A program made the translations under genes and the position numbers. This document shows positions 26,249-36,414 of a stretch of DNA of 64,000 bases, in pieces. Position 1 is the stretch's first letter. Every line of letters starts with the position of its first letter. The DNA is from Propionicimonas sp. (lineage in GTDB: Bacteria; Actinomycetota; Actinomycetes; Propionibacteriales; Propionibacteriaceae): NCBI GenBank assembly GCA_027492575.1, contig JAPUEM010000017.1, positions 48,541 to 112,540 of the forward strand, read 5' to 3'. The notes beneath the pieces were generated by a model. It had not been told where the DNA came from and ran no database searches. It worked only from the letters and a program-made list of their open reading frames with translations.

Positions 26249-29200
26249 TCGCCTTCGATCCGGCCGGTCCGCTGCCGTCGGGCACCGTCCTGCTGGAGGC
26301 CAGCGCGGGCACCGGCAAGACCCACGCCATCGCTGCCCTGGCCGCGCGCTATCTGGCCGAAGGCGCCGTCGAGGCGGATCGTCTCGCGGTGATCAGCTTC
26401 AGCCGGATCGCCTCCTCGGAGCTGCGTGCCCGGGTACGGACGCGGCTGCTGGCCACCCGCGACCTGCTCGCTGCCGCCCTGCGTGGTGCGGAACTGGGCC
26501 GACTCGACGCCACCGATGCACTGCTGACCAGGGGCGATGCCTCGGAACTGCTCGACAGGCACGCTCGCCTGGTGCGCGCGCTGGCCACCCTGGACGGCGC
26601 CGCCATCATGACGATCCACGAGTTCTGCCAGGCCATGATGGCCGAGCTGGGCGTGCTCGCACAGGCCGATCCGCAGGCGACCCTGGTCGAGGATGTCGGC
26701 ATCCTGCTCGACCAGATCACCGACGACCTGTACCTCAAGCGGTACGGCTCGGCTCCCCAGGGCCCGCCCTTCGATCTGGCGACCGCCCGCGGCCTGGCCC
26801 GCGACGCGGTCGAACTGGGCGAGGCCCGGCTGGTGCCCACCGAGGCGCGCGGGGTCGCCGCGGAACGGCTCGGCTTCGCCCATGAGGTGCGCACCGTCCT
26901 GGCCGCCCGCAAACGCCGGCTCGGCGTCTTCACCTTCGACGACCAGCTGCTGCGGCTACGGGATTCCCTCGCCAACGCCGGCAGCGACGCAGCGGTCGAG
27001 CGACTGCGGCGACGCTGCCAGGTGGTGCTGGTGGACGAGTTCCAGGACACCGATCCGGTGCAGTGGTCGATCCTGCGGCAGGCCTTCGACGGCCATCGTC
27101 CGCTGGTGCTGATCGGCGATCCCAAGCAGGCCATCTACGGCTTCCGGGGGGCGGACGTCACCGCCTACCAGCAGGCCGTGGCCACCGCCGCGCAGCGCTA
27201 CTCGCTGACCGTCAACCACCGCGCCGACCCGGGTGTGGTCGCGGCCACCAACGCGCTCTTCCACAACGTGACGCTCGGCGAGAGCATCGACGTCCCCCCG
27301 GTCGAGGCCGCTCGTGACGGTTCGCGGCTGATCGGCGGTACCGCACCGCTCCGGCTGCGCTGCATCGCCCCCCAGGATCCGCTGGACGCGGCGAGCGCCC
27401 GGGCGTGGGTCAACGCCGATCTGGTCACCGAGGTGGTGCGCCTGCTCTCCGACGGCCCCCGGCTCACGACCGGCGAGGGTGAACGCGAACTGCGGGCGGC
27501 CGACATCGCCGTGCTGGTGAACACCAACCGCCGTGGCCGGGAACTGGCCGAGGCGCTCACCGCGGCGGGGGTGGCGGTCGCCTTCTCGGGTTCGGATTCG
27601 GTCTTCAGCTCCGAGGCCGCGCGAGACTGGCTGGCCCTGTTGCGAGCGCTGATCGAGCCGCGTCGGCAGCACACCCGGGCAGCGATCCTCACCGACTTCC
27701 TGGGCGGCGACCTCGGCGAACTCGCCACGGCCGACGACGCCCAGCTGGCCGGCTGGGGCGCGGTGCTGCAGGACTGGTCGCGGCTGCTGGCCCGCGACGG
27801 TGTGGCGGCCCTGTTCGCGGCGATCGAGCAGCAGAGCGGCCTGGTGGCACGGGTGCTGGCACAGCCCTTCGGCGAGCGGCGGGTCACCGACTACCGCCAC
27901 CTCGCCGAGTTGCTGCACGCCCACTACTCCACCGGGCAGCGGGGGCAGGCGCTGGTCAGCTGGCTGGCCGAGACCATCGCCTCCGTCGAGCAGGCCGCGG
28001 ATCGCACCCGGCGGCTGGAGACCGACCGCCGGGCGGTGCAGATCATGACCGTCCACAAGGCGAAGGGGCTGCAGTTCCCGGTGGTGCTGATTCCGCAGGC
28101 GGCCGATCTGCATCTGGCCGACGACGAGGGCGGGAAGCTGGTCTTCCACGACGGCGAGCGCGTCCTCGATCTGGGCGGGCTGGGCACCACCGGGCGTGCC
28201 GAGCGGCTGCGGCAGCACGATCTTGAGGCGGCGGCCGACCGACTGCGGTCGCTGTACGTGGCGATCACCCGCGCCGAGAGCCAGGTCACCCTGTGGTGGG
28301 CGCGCACCAAGCGGAACACCGAGGCGTCGCCGCTGCACCGGCTGCTGTTCCGCGATCGGGGGACGGGAGGTGCGCCGGAAGCCTCCTACTCCACCGAGCG
28401 GCACCCCGGGGAGTTGCCCTGGCTGAGCGCTGCCGGCATCGCCGTCGAGGACTGCCCGCCGGCCGGCTCCGCCCGGCTGCCCGCTACCGCCGAGGCGCCG
28501 GCGGAGCTACTCGCGCCGCGCTGGGAGCGGCAGGTCGATCAGCTCTGGCGGCGAACCTCCTATTCCGGGCTGACCGCGGCGGTGCACGCCCACGGCCCGC
28601 TGCTGCCCCTGGACATCCCCGCACTGGACGACGAACCCGCCGATGAGGCCCCGGCCGCCGTGGTCGCGACCGGGACGGCCTCACCGATGGCCGGCCTGCC
28701 CGGTGGCACCGCCTTCGGCAGCCTGGTCCACCACATCTTCGAGAACCTCGACTGGTACGCCCCGCGACCCGGTGACCAGCCCGCGCTGCGCGAACGGCTG
28801 CGGGAAGCGACCACCGCCGCCCTGGCCCGCTACCCGCTGGCCGGGGTGGACGCCCCGGCCCTCACCGAGGCGCTGCTGCCCAGCCTGCTCACCCCGCTGG
28901 GCCGGCTCGCGGACGGCCGCTGCCTGGCCGACCTGCCGATCTCCGACCGGCTCAGCGAGCTCGACTTCGAGTACCCGCTCGGCGATTCGGAGTCGACAAC
29001 GACGCTCGGCGAGGTGGCCGGCCTGGTGCGCCGCTGGCTGCCGCCGGACGACCCGCTGGCCGGCTACGCCGGCGAGCTCGAACACCCCGGGCTGGCCGAC
29101 CAGGTGCTGCGCGGCTTCCTCAACGGCAGCATCGACTCGGTGCTGCGGGTCACGGGCGCCGAGGGTCCGCGGTTCGTGGTGGTCGACTACAAGACGAACC

Positions 29201-29502
29201 GGCTCGGCGGCGCCCCGGACCTGCTGCTGGAGCACTACCGGCCCGAGGCGATGGCGCAGGAGATGATCCGCTCCCACTACCCGCTGCAGGCGCTGGTCTA
29301 CTGCGTGGCGCTGCATCGCTTCCTGAGCGGGCGGCTGGCCGGCTACGACCCGGAGCGGCATCTCGGCGGGGTCGGCTACCTCTTCGTCCGCGGCATGGGC
29401 GGGCCGACCCCCGGCGAGGAGACCGGTGTCTTCAGTTGGTTCCCGCCGGCCGGTCTGGTCGTGGAGCTCTCGGAACTGCTCGCGGATCGGAGGCCCCGAT
29501 GA
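26245..29502 (+). CDS. recB: RecB, exodeoxyribonuclease V beta subunit
   Basis: 1085-residue helicase-nuclease. The N-terminal SF1A motor has LLEASAGTGKTHAIAALA, TIHEFCQAMM, LVDEFQDTDPVQWSIL, IGDPKQAIYGFRGADV, MTVHKAKGLQFPVVL and LYVAITRAE. The C-terminal nuclease domain carries FGSLVHHIFE and the catalytic VVVDYKTNRLGG, followed by MIRSHYPLQALVY. It acts with RecC and RecD to resect double-strand breaks. The ATG overlaps the recC TGA, and its own TGA overlaps the recD ATG. Confidence 0.94.
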   Translation: MIAFDPAGPLPSGTVLLEASAGTGKTHAIAALAARYLAEGAVEADRLAVISFSRIASSELRARVRTRLLATRDLLAAALRGAELGRLDATDALLTRGDASELLDRHARLVRALATLDGAAIMTIHEFCQAMMAELGVLAQADPQATLVEDVGILLDQITDDLYLKRYGSAPQGPPFDLATARGLARDAVELGEARLVPTEARGVAAERLGFAHEVRTVLAARKRRLGVFTFDDQLLRLRDSLANAGSDAAVERLRRRCQVVLVDEFQDTDPVQWSILRQAFDGHRPLVLIGDPKQAIYGFRGADVTAYQQAVATAAQRYSLTVNHRADPGVVAATNALFHNVTLGESIDVPPVEAARDGSRLIGGTAPLRLRCIAPQDPLDAASARAWVNADLVTEVVRLLSDGPRLTTGEGERELRAADIAVLVNTNRRGRELAEALTAAGVAVAFSGSDSVFSSEAARDWLALLRALIEPRRQHTRAAILTDFLGGDLGELATADDAQLAGWGAVLQDWSRLLARDGVAALFAAIEQQSGLVARVLAQPFGERRVTDYRHLAELLHAHYSTGQRGQALVSWLAETIASVEQAADRTRRLETDRRAVQIMTVHKAKGLQFPVVLIPQAADLHLADDEGGKLVFHDGERVLDLGGLGTTGRAERLRQHDLEAAADRLRSLYVAITRAESQVTLWWARTKRNTEASPLHRLLFRDRGTGGAPEASYSTERHPGELPWLSAAGIAVEDCPPAGSARLPATAEAPAELLAPRWERQVDQLWRRTSYSGLTAAVHAHGPLLPLDIPALDDEPADEAPAAVVATGTASPMAGLPGGTAFGSLVHHIFENLDWYAPRPGDQPALRERLREATTAALARYPLAGVDAPALTEALLPSLLTPLGRLADGRCLADLPISDRLSELDFEYPLGDSESTTTLGEVAGLVRRWLPPDDPLAGYAGELEHPGLADQVLRGFLNGSIDSVLRVTGAEGPRFVVVDYKTNRLGGAPDLLLEHYRPEAMAQEMIRSHYPLQALVYCVALHRFLSGRLAGYDPERHLGGVGYLFVRGMGGPTPGEETGVFSWFPPAGLVVELSELLADRRPR

Positions 29503-31316
29503 TCGACGATCTGGCGGTCAGCCTGCCGCCCGGGCTGTTGCGGGACATGCACGCCACCGGCCTGCTCGGCTGGGGCGACGTCCATGTCGCGCAGAAGGTC
29601 TCCTTCCTCTACGACGAGCGCGATCAGCAGGTGCAGCTGGCGCTGGCGCTGGCGGTGCGGGCGTTGCGGGCGGGGCTGGTCTGCCTCGACCTGGCGGAGG
29701 TCTCCCACCAGACCTTCCAGTCCGACGAGGAGGCCGTCGCGGTCCCCGCGGAGCTGTGGCCGTCGCTGACGCCATGGCGGGCGGCCATCGAGGCGAGCCC
29801 GCTGGTGACGCTGGGCGCCGAGCCGGCCGGCGTCCGTCCGCTGCGGCTGGTGGGCGATCTGCTGTACCTGGAGCGGTACTGGGCCGACGAATCCACGGTG
29901 GCGCGCGAACTGAACGCCCGCTGGCAGCGTCCGATCGAGGTCGTGGATCTGGCGGCCCTGCAGGCCGCCCGAGCGCAGCTGTTCGCGCCGGACGGCGACG
30001 AGTCGCGCGACCTGGATCAGGAGCAGGCGGCTGTGGTCGGCGCGCTCTCCCCCGTGACGGTGATCGCGGGCGGGCCCGGCACCGGCAAGACCACCACCCT
30101 GGCCCGGCTGCTCGGCATGGTGCTGCGCAGCGGCCCGGCCGAGCCGGTGATCGGGCTGGCCGCGCCCACCGGCAAGGCGGCGGTGCGGATGGACGAGGCG
30201 CTGGCCGGTGCCCTGGCGACCATGCCGGCCGACCTGGCCGAACCGCTGCGAGCCCTGCGCTCCAGCACCATCCATCGCCTGCTCGGCTGGGTGCCCGATT
30301 CCCACAACCGTTTTGCCCACCACGCCGGCAACCCGCTGCCGCACGACCTGGTGGTCATCGACGAGGCCTCGATGGTGCCGGTCACCCTGCTCGCCCGGCT
30401 GCTGGAGAGCCTGCGCCCCCAGGCGCGGCTGATCCTGATCGGCGATCCCGACCAGCTCGCCCCGGTGGACGCCGGCCCGGTGCTGCGCGACATCGTGGCA
30501 GCGGCGCCGTCCGGCTCGCCCGAACTGGCCGAGGCGCTGCGGACGGTCGGGCTGCCGCCGTCCGGGTCGGTGGTGCGGCTGCGGCACAACCACCGCTCCA
30601 CCCCGGCACTGGCCGAACTCGCCGGGCTCGTGCTGGCGGGCGAGGTCGAGGCCGCCGTCGCCCTGGCCGGCTCCGGCACCGAGGGGATCGTCATGGCCGA
30701 GACCGCCGCGGGCACCACGCTGCGTCAGGACGTCACCGGCCACGGCGCGGCCATGGTCGCTGCCGCCCGCGCCGGGCAGGTCGACGCTGCGCTGGAAGCA
30801 CTGGAACGGCACCGGCTGCTGTGCGCCCATCGCCGCGGGCCGTTCGGGGTGGCGATGTGGTCACGCCAGGTCGAGGAGTGGCTGACCGCGGCGATTCCCG
30901 ACTTCGATCCCACCCCGCAGTGGTACCCGGGAAGGCCGCTGCTGGTCACCCAGAACTCCCCCGACCTCGGGCTGTTCAACGGCGACACCGGCGTGGTGGT
31001 CGCCGACCCGGGCGGCTTGCGTGCCTACTTCGCCCGCGGTCGGCAGCGGGTCTCGATCTCGCCCTTCCTGCTCGACGCCGTGCAGACCGTCCACGCGATG
31101 ACCGTCCACAAGGCGCAGGGCAGCCAGTTCGACCAGGTGACCATCGTCCTGCCGCCACCGGAATCGCCCCTGCTCACCCGCGAGCTGCTGTACACCGCGA
31201 TCACCCGCGCCCGCTCGAGGGTGACCCTGATCGGCAGCACCGCCTCGCTGGCCCGCGCCATCACCAGCCAGTCCCTCGGCGCGACCGGTCTGCGCCATCG
31301 CCTCAACGCCGGGTGA
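29499..31316 (+). CDS. recD: RecD, exodeoxyribonuclease V alpha subunit
   Basis: 605-residue 5'-3' SF1B helicase. Motifs: IAGGPGTGKTTTLARLLG (Walker A), AAPTGKAAVRM, VVIDEASMVPVTLLARLL, LIGDPDQLAPVDAGPVLRD, RLRHNHRS, MTVHKAQGSQFDQVTI and YTAITRARSRVTLIGS. The start is fixed by an ATGA overlap with recB. It completes a RecBCD operon inserted in the conserved uvrD2-nudC interval. Confidence 0.94.
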   Translation: MIDDLAVSLPPGLLRDMHATGLLGWGDVHVAQKVSFLYDERDQQVQLALALAVRALRAGLVCLDLAEVSHQTFQSDEEAVAVPAELWPSLTPWRAAIEASPLVTLGAEPAGVRPLRLVGDLLYLERYWADESTVARELNARWQRPIEVVDLAALQAARAQLFAPDGDESRDLDQEQAAVVGALSPVTVIAGGPGTGKTTTLARLLGMVLRSGPAEPVIGLAAPTGKAAVRMDEALAGALATMPADLAEPLRALRSSTIHRLLGWVPDSHNRFAHHAGNPLPHDLVVIDEASMVPVTLLARLLESLRPQARLILIGDPDQLAPVDAGPVLRDIVAAAPSGSPELAEALRTVGLPPSGSVVRLRHNHRSTPALAELAGLVLAGEVEAAVALAGSGTEGIVMAETAAGTTLRQDVTGHGAAMVAAARAGQVDAALEALERHRLLCAHRRGPFGVAMWSRQVEEWLTAAIPDFDPTPQWYPGRPLLVTQNSPDLGLFNGDTGVVVADPGGLRAYFARGRQRVSISPFLLDAVQTVHAMTVHKAQGSQFDQVTIVLPPPESPLLTRELLYTAITRARSRVTLIGSTASLARAITSQSLGATGLRHRLNAG

Positions 31317-31404
31317 CCGCCGGGGACGCAGGATTGCGCAGAATCCAGGCACTCCCTGGCCCGCACGGCCTCGCCCGGGGGAGAATGCGGAGCCAGGAGG
31401 GACG

Positions 31405-32403
31405 ATGACGCAGGCACCGTGGGGGCCGCCGGCCCAGCCCGGCCAGGGCAGCACCGTGCGCACTCTGGTGCTGGGCGTGGCGCTCTCCCTCGCCCTGGGG
31501 GTCTTCGCCTTCGGGCTGACCAGCTACCTCACCAGCGCCGAACCCGTCATGGAGCCCACGCCGGCAGCCTCCGAGCCCGCGCCGACCACCCCGCCGGCAA
31601 CCGAGCCGACGCCCCGGCCCACCCCGGAACCGCAGCCCTCCGACGACTACAACCCCCCGCCGCTGCCCCAGCCGACCAGCCGCGACGAGGCCGAGCAATG
31701 GCTGCGGGAGAACGTCTTCTACGCTCAGGAGGCCGCCCTCGCCAACTGCGCGATCCCCCGGATCGCCGATCCCACGCCGCCGGCCCTGGCCGTGATGGAC
31801 CAGCACCTCAACCACACCATGGACTGCCTGCTGATGGTCTGGGCCGACCCGATGGCGGCCGCGGGGTTCGTGCTGCCGCGACCGCCCGTCCGCAGCTACG
31901 ACCAGCCGATCACCACGGCCTGCGGCACCAGCCCCTCGATGGATCAGGCCGCCGCCTTCTACTGCCCCGGCGACCAGCGGGTCTTCTACGCGATCGACCG
32001 GAACCGTCCGCTCTTCTACCGGACCTCGCTGGAGATCGACAACACCCTGGCCCATGAGTTCGGGCACACCCTGCAGGGGCGGACCGGCATCATCTCGGCG
32101 GAGTGGGTCTTCGAGAGCACCGCCCAGACCGACGACCTGGCGCTGGAGTACAGCCGGCGCATCGAACTCCAGGCCGACTGCTGGGGCGGGATGGCGATGA
32201 ACGCGCTCGCCGAGGCCAGCGGCATCACCGCCGACGAACGGCAGCTGCTGCGGCAGGACACCTACTCACGCGGTGACCGCGAGGGCTATCCGCGAACCCA
32301 CGGCACGCCCGATTCCGGTCTGCGCTGGGTGACGGTCGGCCTGGAATCCCGCAACGCCGGCAGGTGCAACACCTTCGTGGCCACCTCCGAGGAGGTCGCC
32401 TGA
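31405..32403 (+). CDS. YpfJ-type neutral zinc metallopeptidase, membrane anchored
   Basis: 332-residue protein with a short cytoplasmic N-terminus, one membrane helix (TLVLGVALSLALGVFAFGLT), a Pro/Thr/Glu-rich spacer (about residues 50-95) and a peptidase domain. The metal motif is HEFGHTLQGRTG, with the downstream ELQADCWGG carrying the likely third ligand. This matches the putative neutral zinc metallopeptidase (YpfJ) family, whose substrates are unknown. AGGAGG lies before the ATG. It follows recD after 88 bases and converges with nudC. Confidence 0.88.
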   Translation: MTQAPWGPPAQPGQGSTVRTLVLGVALSLALGVFAFGLTSYLTSAEPVMEPTPAASEPAPTTPPATEPTPRPTPEPQPSDDYNPPPLPQPTSRDEAEQWLRENVFYAQEAALANCAIPRIADPTPPALAVMDQHLNHTMDCLLMVWADPMAAAGFVLPRPPVRSYDQPITTACGTSPSMDQAAAFYCPGDQRVFYAIDRNRPLFYRTSLEIDNTLAHEFGHTLQGRTGIISAEWVFESTAQTDDLALEYSRRIELQADCWGGMAMNALAEASGITADERQLLRQDTYSRGDREGYPRTHGTPDSGLRWVTVGLESRNAGRCNTFVATSEEVA

Positions 32404-32410
32404 GCCGGCG

Positions 32411-33259
32411 TCAACCTGCGGAGCGCCAGGCTTCGATGAGGCGGTGAGCGATCGAGGTCTGCATGGGCAGAGCGACGTCTCCCGAAGCCAGGCCGGTCTC
32501 GAGTTCGGCGCGGGTGAACCAGCGCGCCTCCTCGATCTCGGTGGTGTCCAGCGCCAGCGCGGTGTCCAGCGCCCGGGCGGTGAAGCCGAGCATCATCGAG
32601 CGCGGGAACGGCCACGGCTGCGAACCGAAGTAGCGGACGCCGTCGAGCCGGACGCCGACCTCCTCGAAGACCTCACGGTGAACGGCCTGTTCCAGGGATT
32701 CGCCCGCCTCGGTGAAGCCGGCGAAGACCGACACCCTGCCCTTCGGCCAGGCGGCCTGCCGGCCGAGCAGCAGCCGGTCGTCCGCGTCGGTGACCGCGAC
32801 GATGACGGCCGGGTCGACCCGCGGGTAGAGCTCGGCGCCGCAGCCGGTGCAGACCCGGCTCGCGCCGGCCCGTGCCACCGCCGTCACTGCCCCGCACTCC
32901 CCGCAGAAGCCCGACCGCCGATGCCAGTCGGCCAGCGCGACCGCGGCGAACGCCAGTTGCAGCGCGGTCTCGTCCAGACCGTCCATCACGGTACGCAGGG
33001 TGACCGCGTCGTCCAGTACGGCTCGGGTCCGGGCGAAGACCGGACGGTCGTCGACCAGGCCGATGAGCAGGTGGTGCTCGGTCAGGCCACCATGGGCCGG
33101 CTGCAGGACGAGCTTCCCGTCCAGCCAGGCCAGCCCGCCCTCGACGGTCACCGGCAGCACCCGCGCCTGCGGTGAGGCCCAGAGCTCGGCGACCCACCGC
33201 TCGTCCGCGCGGCGCTCCTCGACGCGGTCCAGTCGGCTCGGGCTCTCCCAGGTGGTCAC
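32411..33259 (-). CDS. nudC: NudC, NAD(H) pyrophosphatase / RNA NAD-decapping NUDIX hydrolase
   Basis: 282-residue NudC, counterpart of Rv3199c. A zinc ribbon (FCGECGAVT and CTGCGAELYPRVDPAVI) precedes the NUDIX box GFTEAGESLEQAVHREVFEE VG, and the family signature SQPWPFPRSMMLGF follows it. The enzyme hydrolyses NADH and NAD-capped RNA. The GTG start overlaps the TGA of adnB (GTGA), which fixes the start and shows it is the last gene of adnA-adnB-nudC. Confidence 0.92.
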   Translation of the reverse strand: MTTWESPSRLDRVEERRADERWVAELWASPQARVLPVTVEGGLAWLDGKLVLQPAHGGLTEHHLLIGLVDDRPVFARTRAVLDDAVTLRTVMDGLDETALQLAFAAVALADWHRRSGFCGECGAVTAVARAGASRVCTGCGAELYPRVDPAVIVAVTDADDRLLLGRQAAWPKGRVSVFAGFTEAGESLEQAVHREVFEEVGVRLDGVRYFGSQPWPFPRSMMLGFTARALDTALALDTTEIEEARWFTRAELETGLASGDVALPMQTSIAHRLIEAWRSAG

Positions 33260-36200
33260 CCGGGTAACGGTAGTGCCCCGGCCAGCAGCGCTTCGAGTTC
33301 GGCGCGGCCCGGCAACGAAGCCGGACGGACGACCGCGCCGGTGGCGACCTCGTAGAAGACCGCGTCGACCTGCTCGGGCGGCACGCCGGCCAGTTCCGCC
33401 CAGGCCAGCCGGTACCAGGCGAGCTGCAGCGGATCGGCGCGGCCCGCCCAGCCCGTCTTCCAGTCGACCACCTGGAAGCGGAACGACGCCGAGCCCGCCT
33501 CGCGATCCTCGGCGGCGAGGGATCGCCGGTCTGCCGCCCCCGCGAAGACGGCGTCGATCCGGCCGCGCACCAACCGGCCGCCGAGGGCGACGGTGAACGG
33601 CACTTCCACCGCGACCGGAACGGCGTCGGCGTAGGGCCCGGCGAGGAAGGCCTCCCGCAGCGCCGGATCCACCGACGCCGGCTCGACCTCCAGGTCGTCG
33701 GCGAGCGCGGACTGCCCGGCGAACCGGTGCTCCAGCCAGCGATGGAAACCGGTGCCGCGGCGCTGCTCGTCCCCCACCAGCCGCGGCATCGGACGCAACA
33801 GGTCGGTCTCGTACCCGACCGGGTCGTGGGCGAGCCGGGCGATGCCGGTGACCGACAGGTAGGGCGGTGGGGTTGCCTGCCGGCGTCCCAGGGCGTCGGC
33901 CCGGGCCTGCACGGTCAGCGCCTGCCGCCACTGCTGCCAGGTGGCCACCTCGGCGGCCAGGTCGAGGTCGTCCAGCGGGGGCAGGGCGGGCGCGGCGGCC
34001 ACCAGCGCCGCGGCGGCGCGCCGCCGTCGCCAGCCTGCCGAACCGTCCACCACCGGCCAGCCGGCAGCCGCCTGAGCGAGGGTCAGCGGATTGGCGGCGG
34101 AGACCTCGTCCGGCTCCGCATGGGCGTCGGCGTGGCCGGCCAGCACCCCCAGGTAGTCGGAAGCGCGGCGTGGCCGGGTCAGCTGGGCGTCCCAGGTGTG
34201 GCTGCTCGCGTAGAGCCGCCGCTTGGCGCGGGTGACCGCCACGTAGGCCAGCCGATCCTCGGCGAGCCGCTGATCGGCGGTGAGGGCGGCGGCGAACTGC
34301 TTGAAGCCGTCATTGCTGGTCTGCCGCAGCTGCGGGACGGCGTCCGCGTCCCCGCGCAGCGGGTGCGGCAGCGAGGCGGCGTTGCGCAGCCAGTTGCCGC
34401 TCACCCGGTCGGTCGGGAAGACGTCGGCTGCCAGGGCCGGCAGGAAGACCACCTCCCATTCCAGGCCCTTCGCCCGGTGCACGGTCAGCAGCTTCACCGA
34501 ATCCTCGTCGGAGACCACCGCCTGCTCCAGACCGACCCCGTACTCGCGTTCCGCCTCGAACCAGGCCAGCAACCCGCTCAGCGAGGCCTCGCCGTCGATC
34601 TCGCTGTACCCGGCCACCGCGGCGACGAAGGCGGCCAGCTGCCCCGGGTCGGCACCCTCGGCCAGCAGCTCGACCTCCAGCCCGAGGGTGTCGATCACCC
34701 GCGAGACCAGGTCGACCACCGACTCGGCCGCCCACCGGCGCAGCCCGGCGAACTCCTGCGCGAAGAGGCCGAACCGCTCCCGGGCCTGCGGGCCGAACTC
34801 CGCCTCCCCGGGAGACTGGACGGCCTCGAGAAGGCTCGGGACGGCGGTCTGATCGGTGCCGGCCAGCACGGCGGTCAGCGCCTCGTCCAGGCTGGGTTCC
34901 GCACCGTGCCTGCCGCGTCCGGCCAGCTGGACGGCCCGTCGTCCCAGCAACTCGAGGTCGGCCAGGCCGACCGCCCACCGTGGTGAGGTGAGCAGCCGGA
35001 TCAGGGCCGGATTGTCGGCCGGATCCGCCAGCAACCGCAGGGTTGCCACCACTTCGGCGATCGCGGGCAGTTCCAGCAGCCCGCCGAGACCGACGATCTC
35101 GGCCGGCACCCCGCGGGCGGTGAGCTCGGTGTAGAGGGCCGCCACGGTGGCGTTGCGGCGGGCCAGCACGGCGACCTGCGACCAGGCGCTCACCTGGCCG
35201 GATTCACGTTCGGCCACCACCTTGTCGGCGATCCAGCCGCGTTCGCCGGGCCAGGTGTCGAACTCGGCCAGCTCGATCCGGGCCGCCGGGGTCTCCGGAG
35301 GGCAGCTCAGCGACAGGTCGAGGAAGGCCAGCGCCGGATCGGCCCGGATCGGTTCGGCCAGCTGGTTGGCGGCGTCCAGGATGCGCTGACCGCTGCGCCG
35401 GTTGACGGTCAGCGCGAAGCCGGCCGTCCGTTCGCCGGCGGCGGTCGGGAAGTCGTCGGCGAACCGCAGGATGTTGCTGGCCGCCGCTCCTCGCCAGGTG
35501 TAGATCGCCTGGCAAGGGTCGCCGACGGCGGTGACCGGGTGGCCGCGGCCGTGCTCGGCGTCCGGGCCGGAGAACAAGCCGGCCAGCAGCCTCGCCTGGG
35601 CTGCCGACGTGTCCTGGTACTCGTCCAGCAGCACCACGGCGAACTCGTCTCGCAGGGCATGCGAGACCGCCGGGAGCGCCGAGAGCCGGGCCGCCTGGGC
35701 CATCTGGTCGGCGAACTCTACGTAGCCGTGGCGCTGCTTGAGCTCCTCGTAGGCGGTCACCAGGCCGGCCAGTTCAACCCGCTCGGCGGCGACGGCACGG
35801 GCCCGGGCCAGGTCGGCGTAGGGCTGACCACGCCAGGTCGGCGCGGCATCCACCTCGGCGCGGAACATGTCGGCGTGGGCGACCAGGTCGGCCGGTTCGA
35901 CCAGGTGGGAGCGCAGGTCGCCGGCCAGTTCGACCACCCGCTGGGTGATCGACTCCGGACGCAGCCGGGAGAGCTCGTGCAGCGGAGCCGGCGGATCGGC
36001 CACCACCCGGGCGGCCAGCCGGAACCGGGCCGCGCCGGAGATCAGCCGCGCCCCAGGCTCGATGCCCAGCAGCAGCCCGTGCTCGTTCACGAGCCGGCCG
36101 GCGAAGGCGTCGTAGGTGAGCACCAGCTCCTCACCCTCGGAATCGGCCAGCCCGGCCGCCACCAGCGCCCGCCGCACCCGGCTGGAGAGCTCCCCGGCGG

Positions 36201-36414
36201 CCTTGCGGGTGAAGGTGAGCCCGAGCACCTGCTCCGGACGGACGGCGCCCGAGCCCACCAGCCACACCACCCGGGCGGCCATCACCGTGGTCTTCCCCGA
36301 GCCCGCACCGGCGATGATCACGCCCGGCTCCAGCGGCGCCGCGATGGCGGCCAGTTGCTGCGCGGAGAAGGGGATGCCGAGCAGCTCGATCAGCTCGGAC
36401 GGATCGTGGAGCAT
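33256..36414 (-). CDS. adnB: AdnB, helicase-nuclease subunit
   Basis: 1052-residue SF1 helicase with C-terminal RecB-type nuclease, counterpart of Rv3201c. Motor motifs: GVIIAGAGSGKTTVMAARVV, LTFTRKAAGELSSRV, VLLDEYQDTSAAQARLL, AVGDPCQAIYTWRGAAASNI, LLTVHRAKGLEWEVVFLPAL and AYVAVTRAKRRLY. The nuclease has GTGFHRWLEHRF and QVVDWKTGWAG with QLAWYRLAWAE. AdnAB resects double-strand breaks, and AdnB is the leading motor in mycobacteria. Start: MLHDPSELIELLG, which begins the usual sequence; an upstream ATG at 36477 in the same frame is possible but crosses a repeat. Confidence 0.92.
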   Translation of the reverse strand: MLHDPSELIELLGIPFSAQQLAAIAAPLEPGVIIAGAGSGKTTVMAARVVWLVGSGAVRPEQVLGLTFTRKAAGELSSRVRRALVAAGLADSEGEELVLTYDAFAGRLVNEHGLLLGIEPGARLISGAARFRLAARVVADPPAPLHELSRLRPESITQRVVELAGDLRSHLVEPADLVAHADMFRAEVDAAPTWRGQPYADLARARAVAAERVELAGLVTAYEELKQRHGYVEFADQMAQAARLSALPAVSHALRDEFAVVLLDEYQDTSAAQARLLAGLFSGPDAEHGRGHPVTAVGDPCQAIYTWRGAAASNILRFADDFPTAAGERTAGFALTVNRRSGQRILDAANQLAEPIRADPALAFLDLSLSCPPETPAARIELAEFDTWPGERGWIADKVVAERESGQVSAWSQVAVLARRNATVAALYTELTARGVPAEIVGLGGLLELPAIAEVVATLRLLADPADNPALIRLLTSPRWAVGLADLELLGRRAVQLAGRGRHGAEPSLDEALTAVLAGTDQTAVPSLLEAVQSPGEAEFGPQARERFGLFAQEFAGLRRWAAESVVDLVSRVIDTLGLEVELLAEGADPGQLAAFVAAVAGYSEIDGEASLSGLLAWFEAEREYGVGLEQAVVSDEDSVKLLTVHRAKGLEWEVVFLPALAADVFPTDRVSGNWLRNAASLPHPLRGDADAVPQLRQTSNDGFKQFAAALTADQRLAEDRLAYVAVTRAKRRLYASSHTWDAQLTRPRRASDYLGVLAGHADAHAEPDEVSAANPLTLAQAAAGWPVVDGSAGWRRRRAAAALVAAAPALPPLDDLDLAAEVATWQQWRQALTVQARADALGRRQATPPPYLSVTGIARLAHDPVGYETDLLRPMPRLVGDEQRRGTGFHRWLEHRFAGQSALADDLEVEPASVDPALREAFLAGPYADAVPVAVEVPFTVALGGRLVRGRIDAVFAGAADRRSLAAEDREAGSASFRFQVVDWKTGWAGRADPLQLAWYRLAWAELAGVPPEQVDAVFYEVATGAVVRPASLPGRAELEALLAGALPLPG

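Noticed and set aside
32411-33931. Longer NudC reading with about 220 extra N-terminal residues
   Set aside because: The upstream part overlaps adnB in another frame and is Arg/Gly-rich shadow sequence. The GTGA overlap at 33259 gives the normal NudC length.
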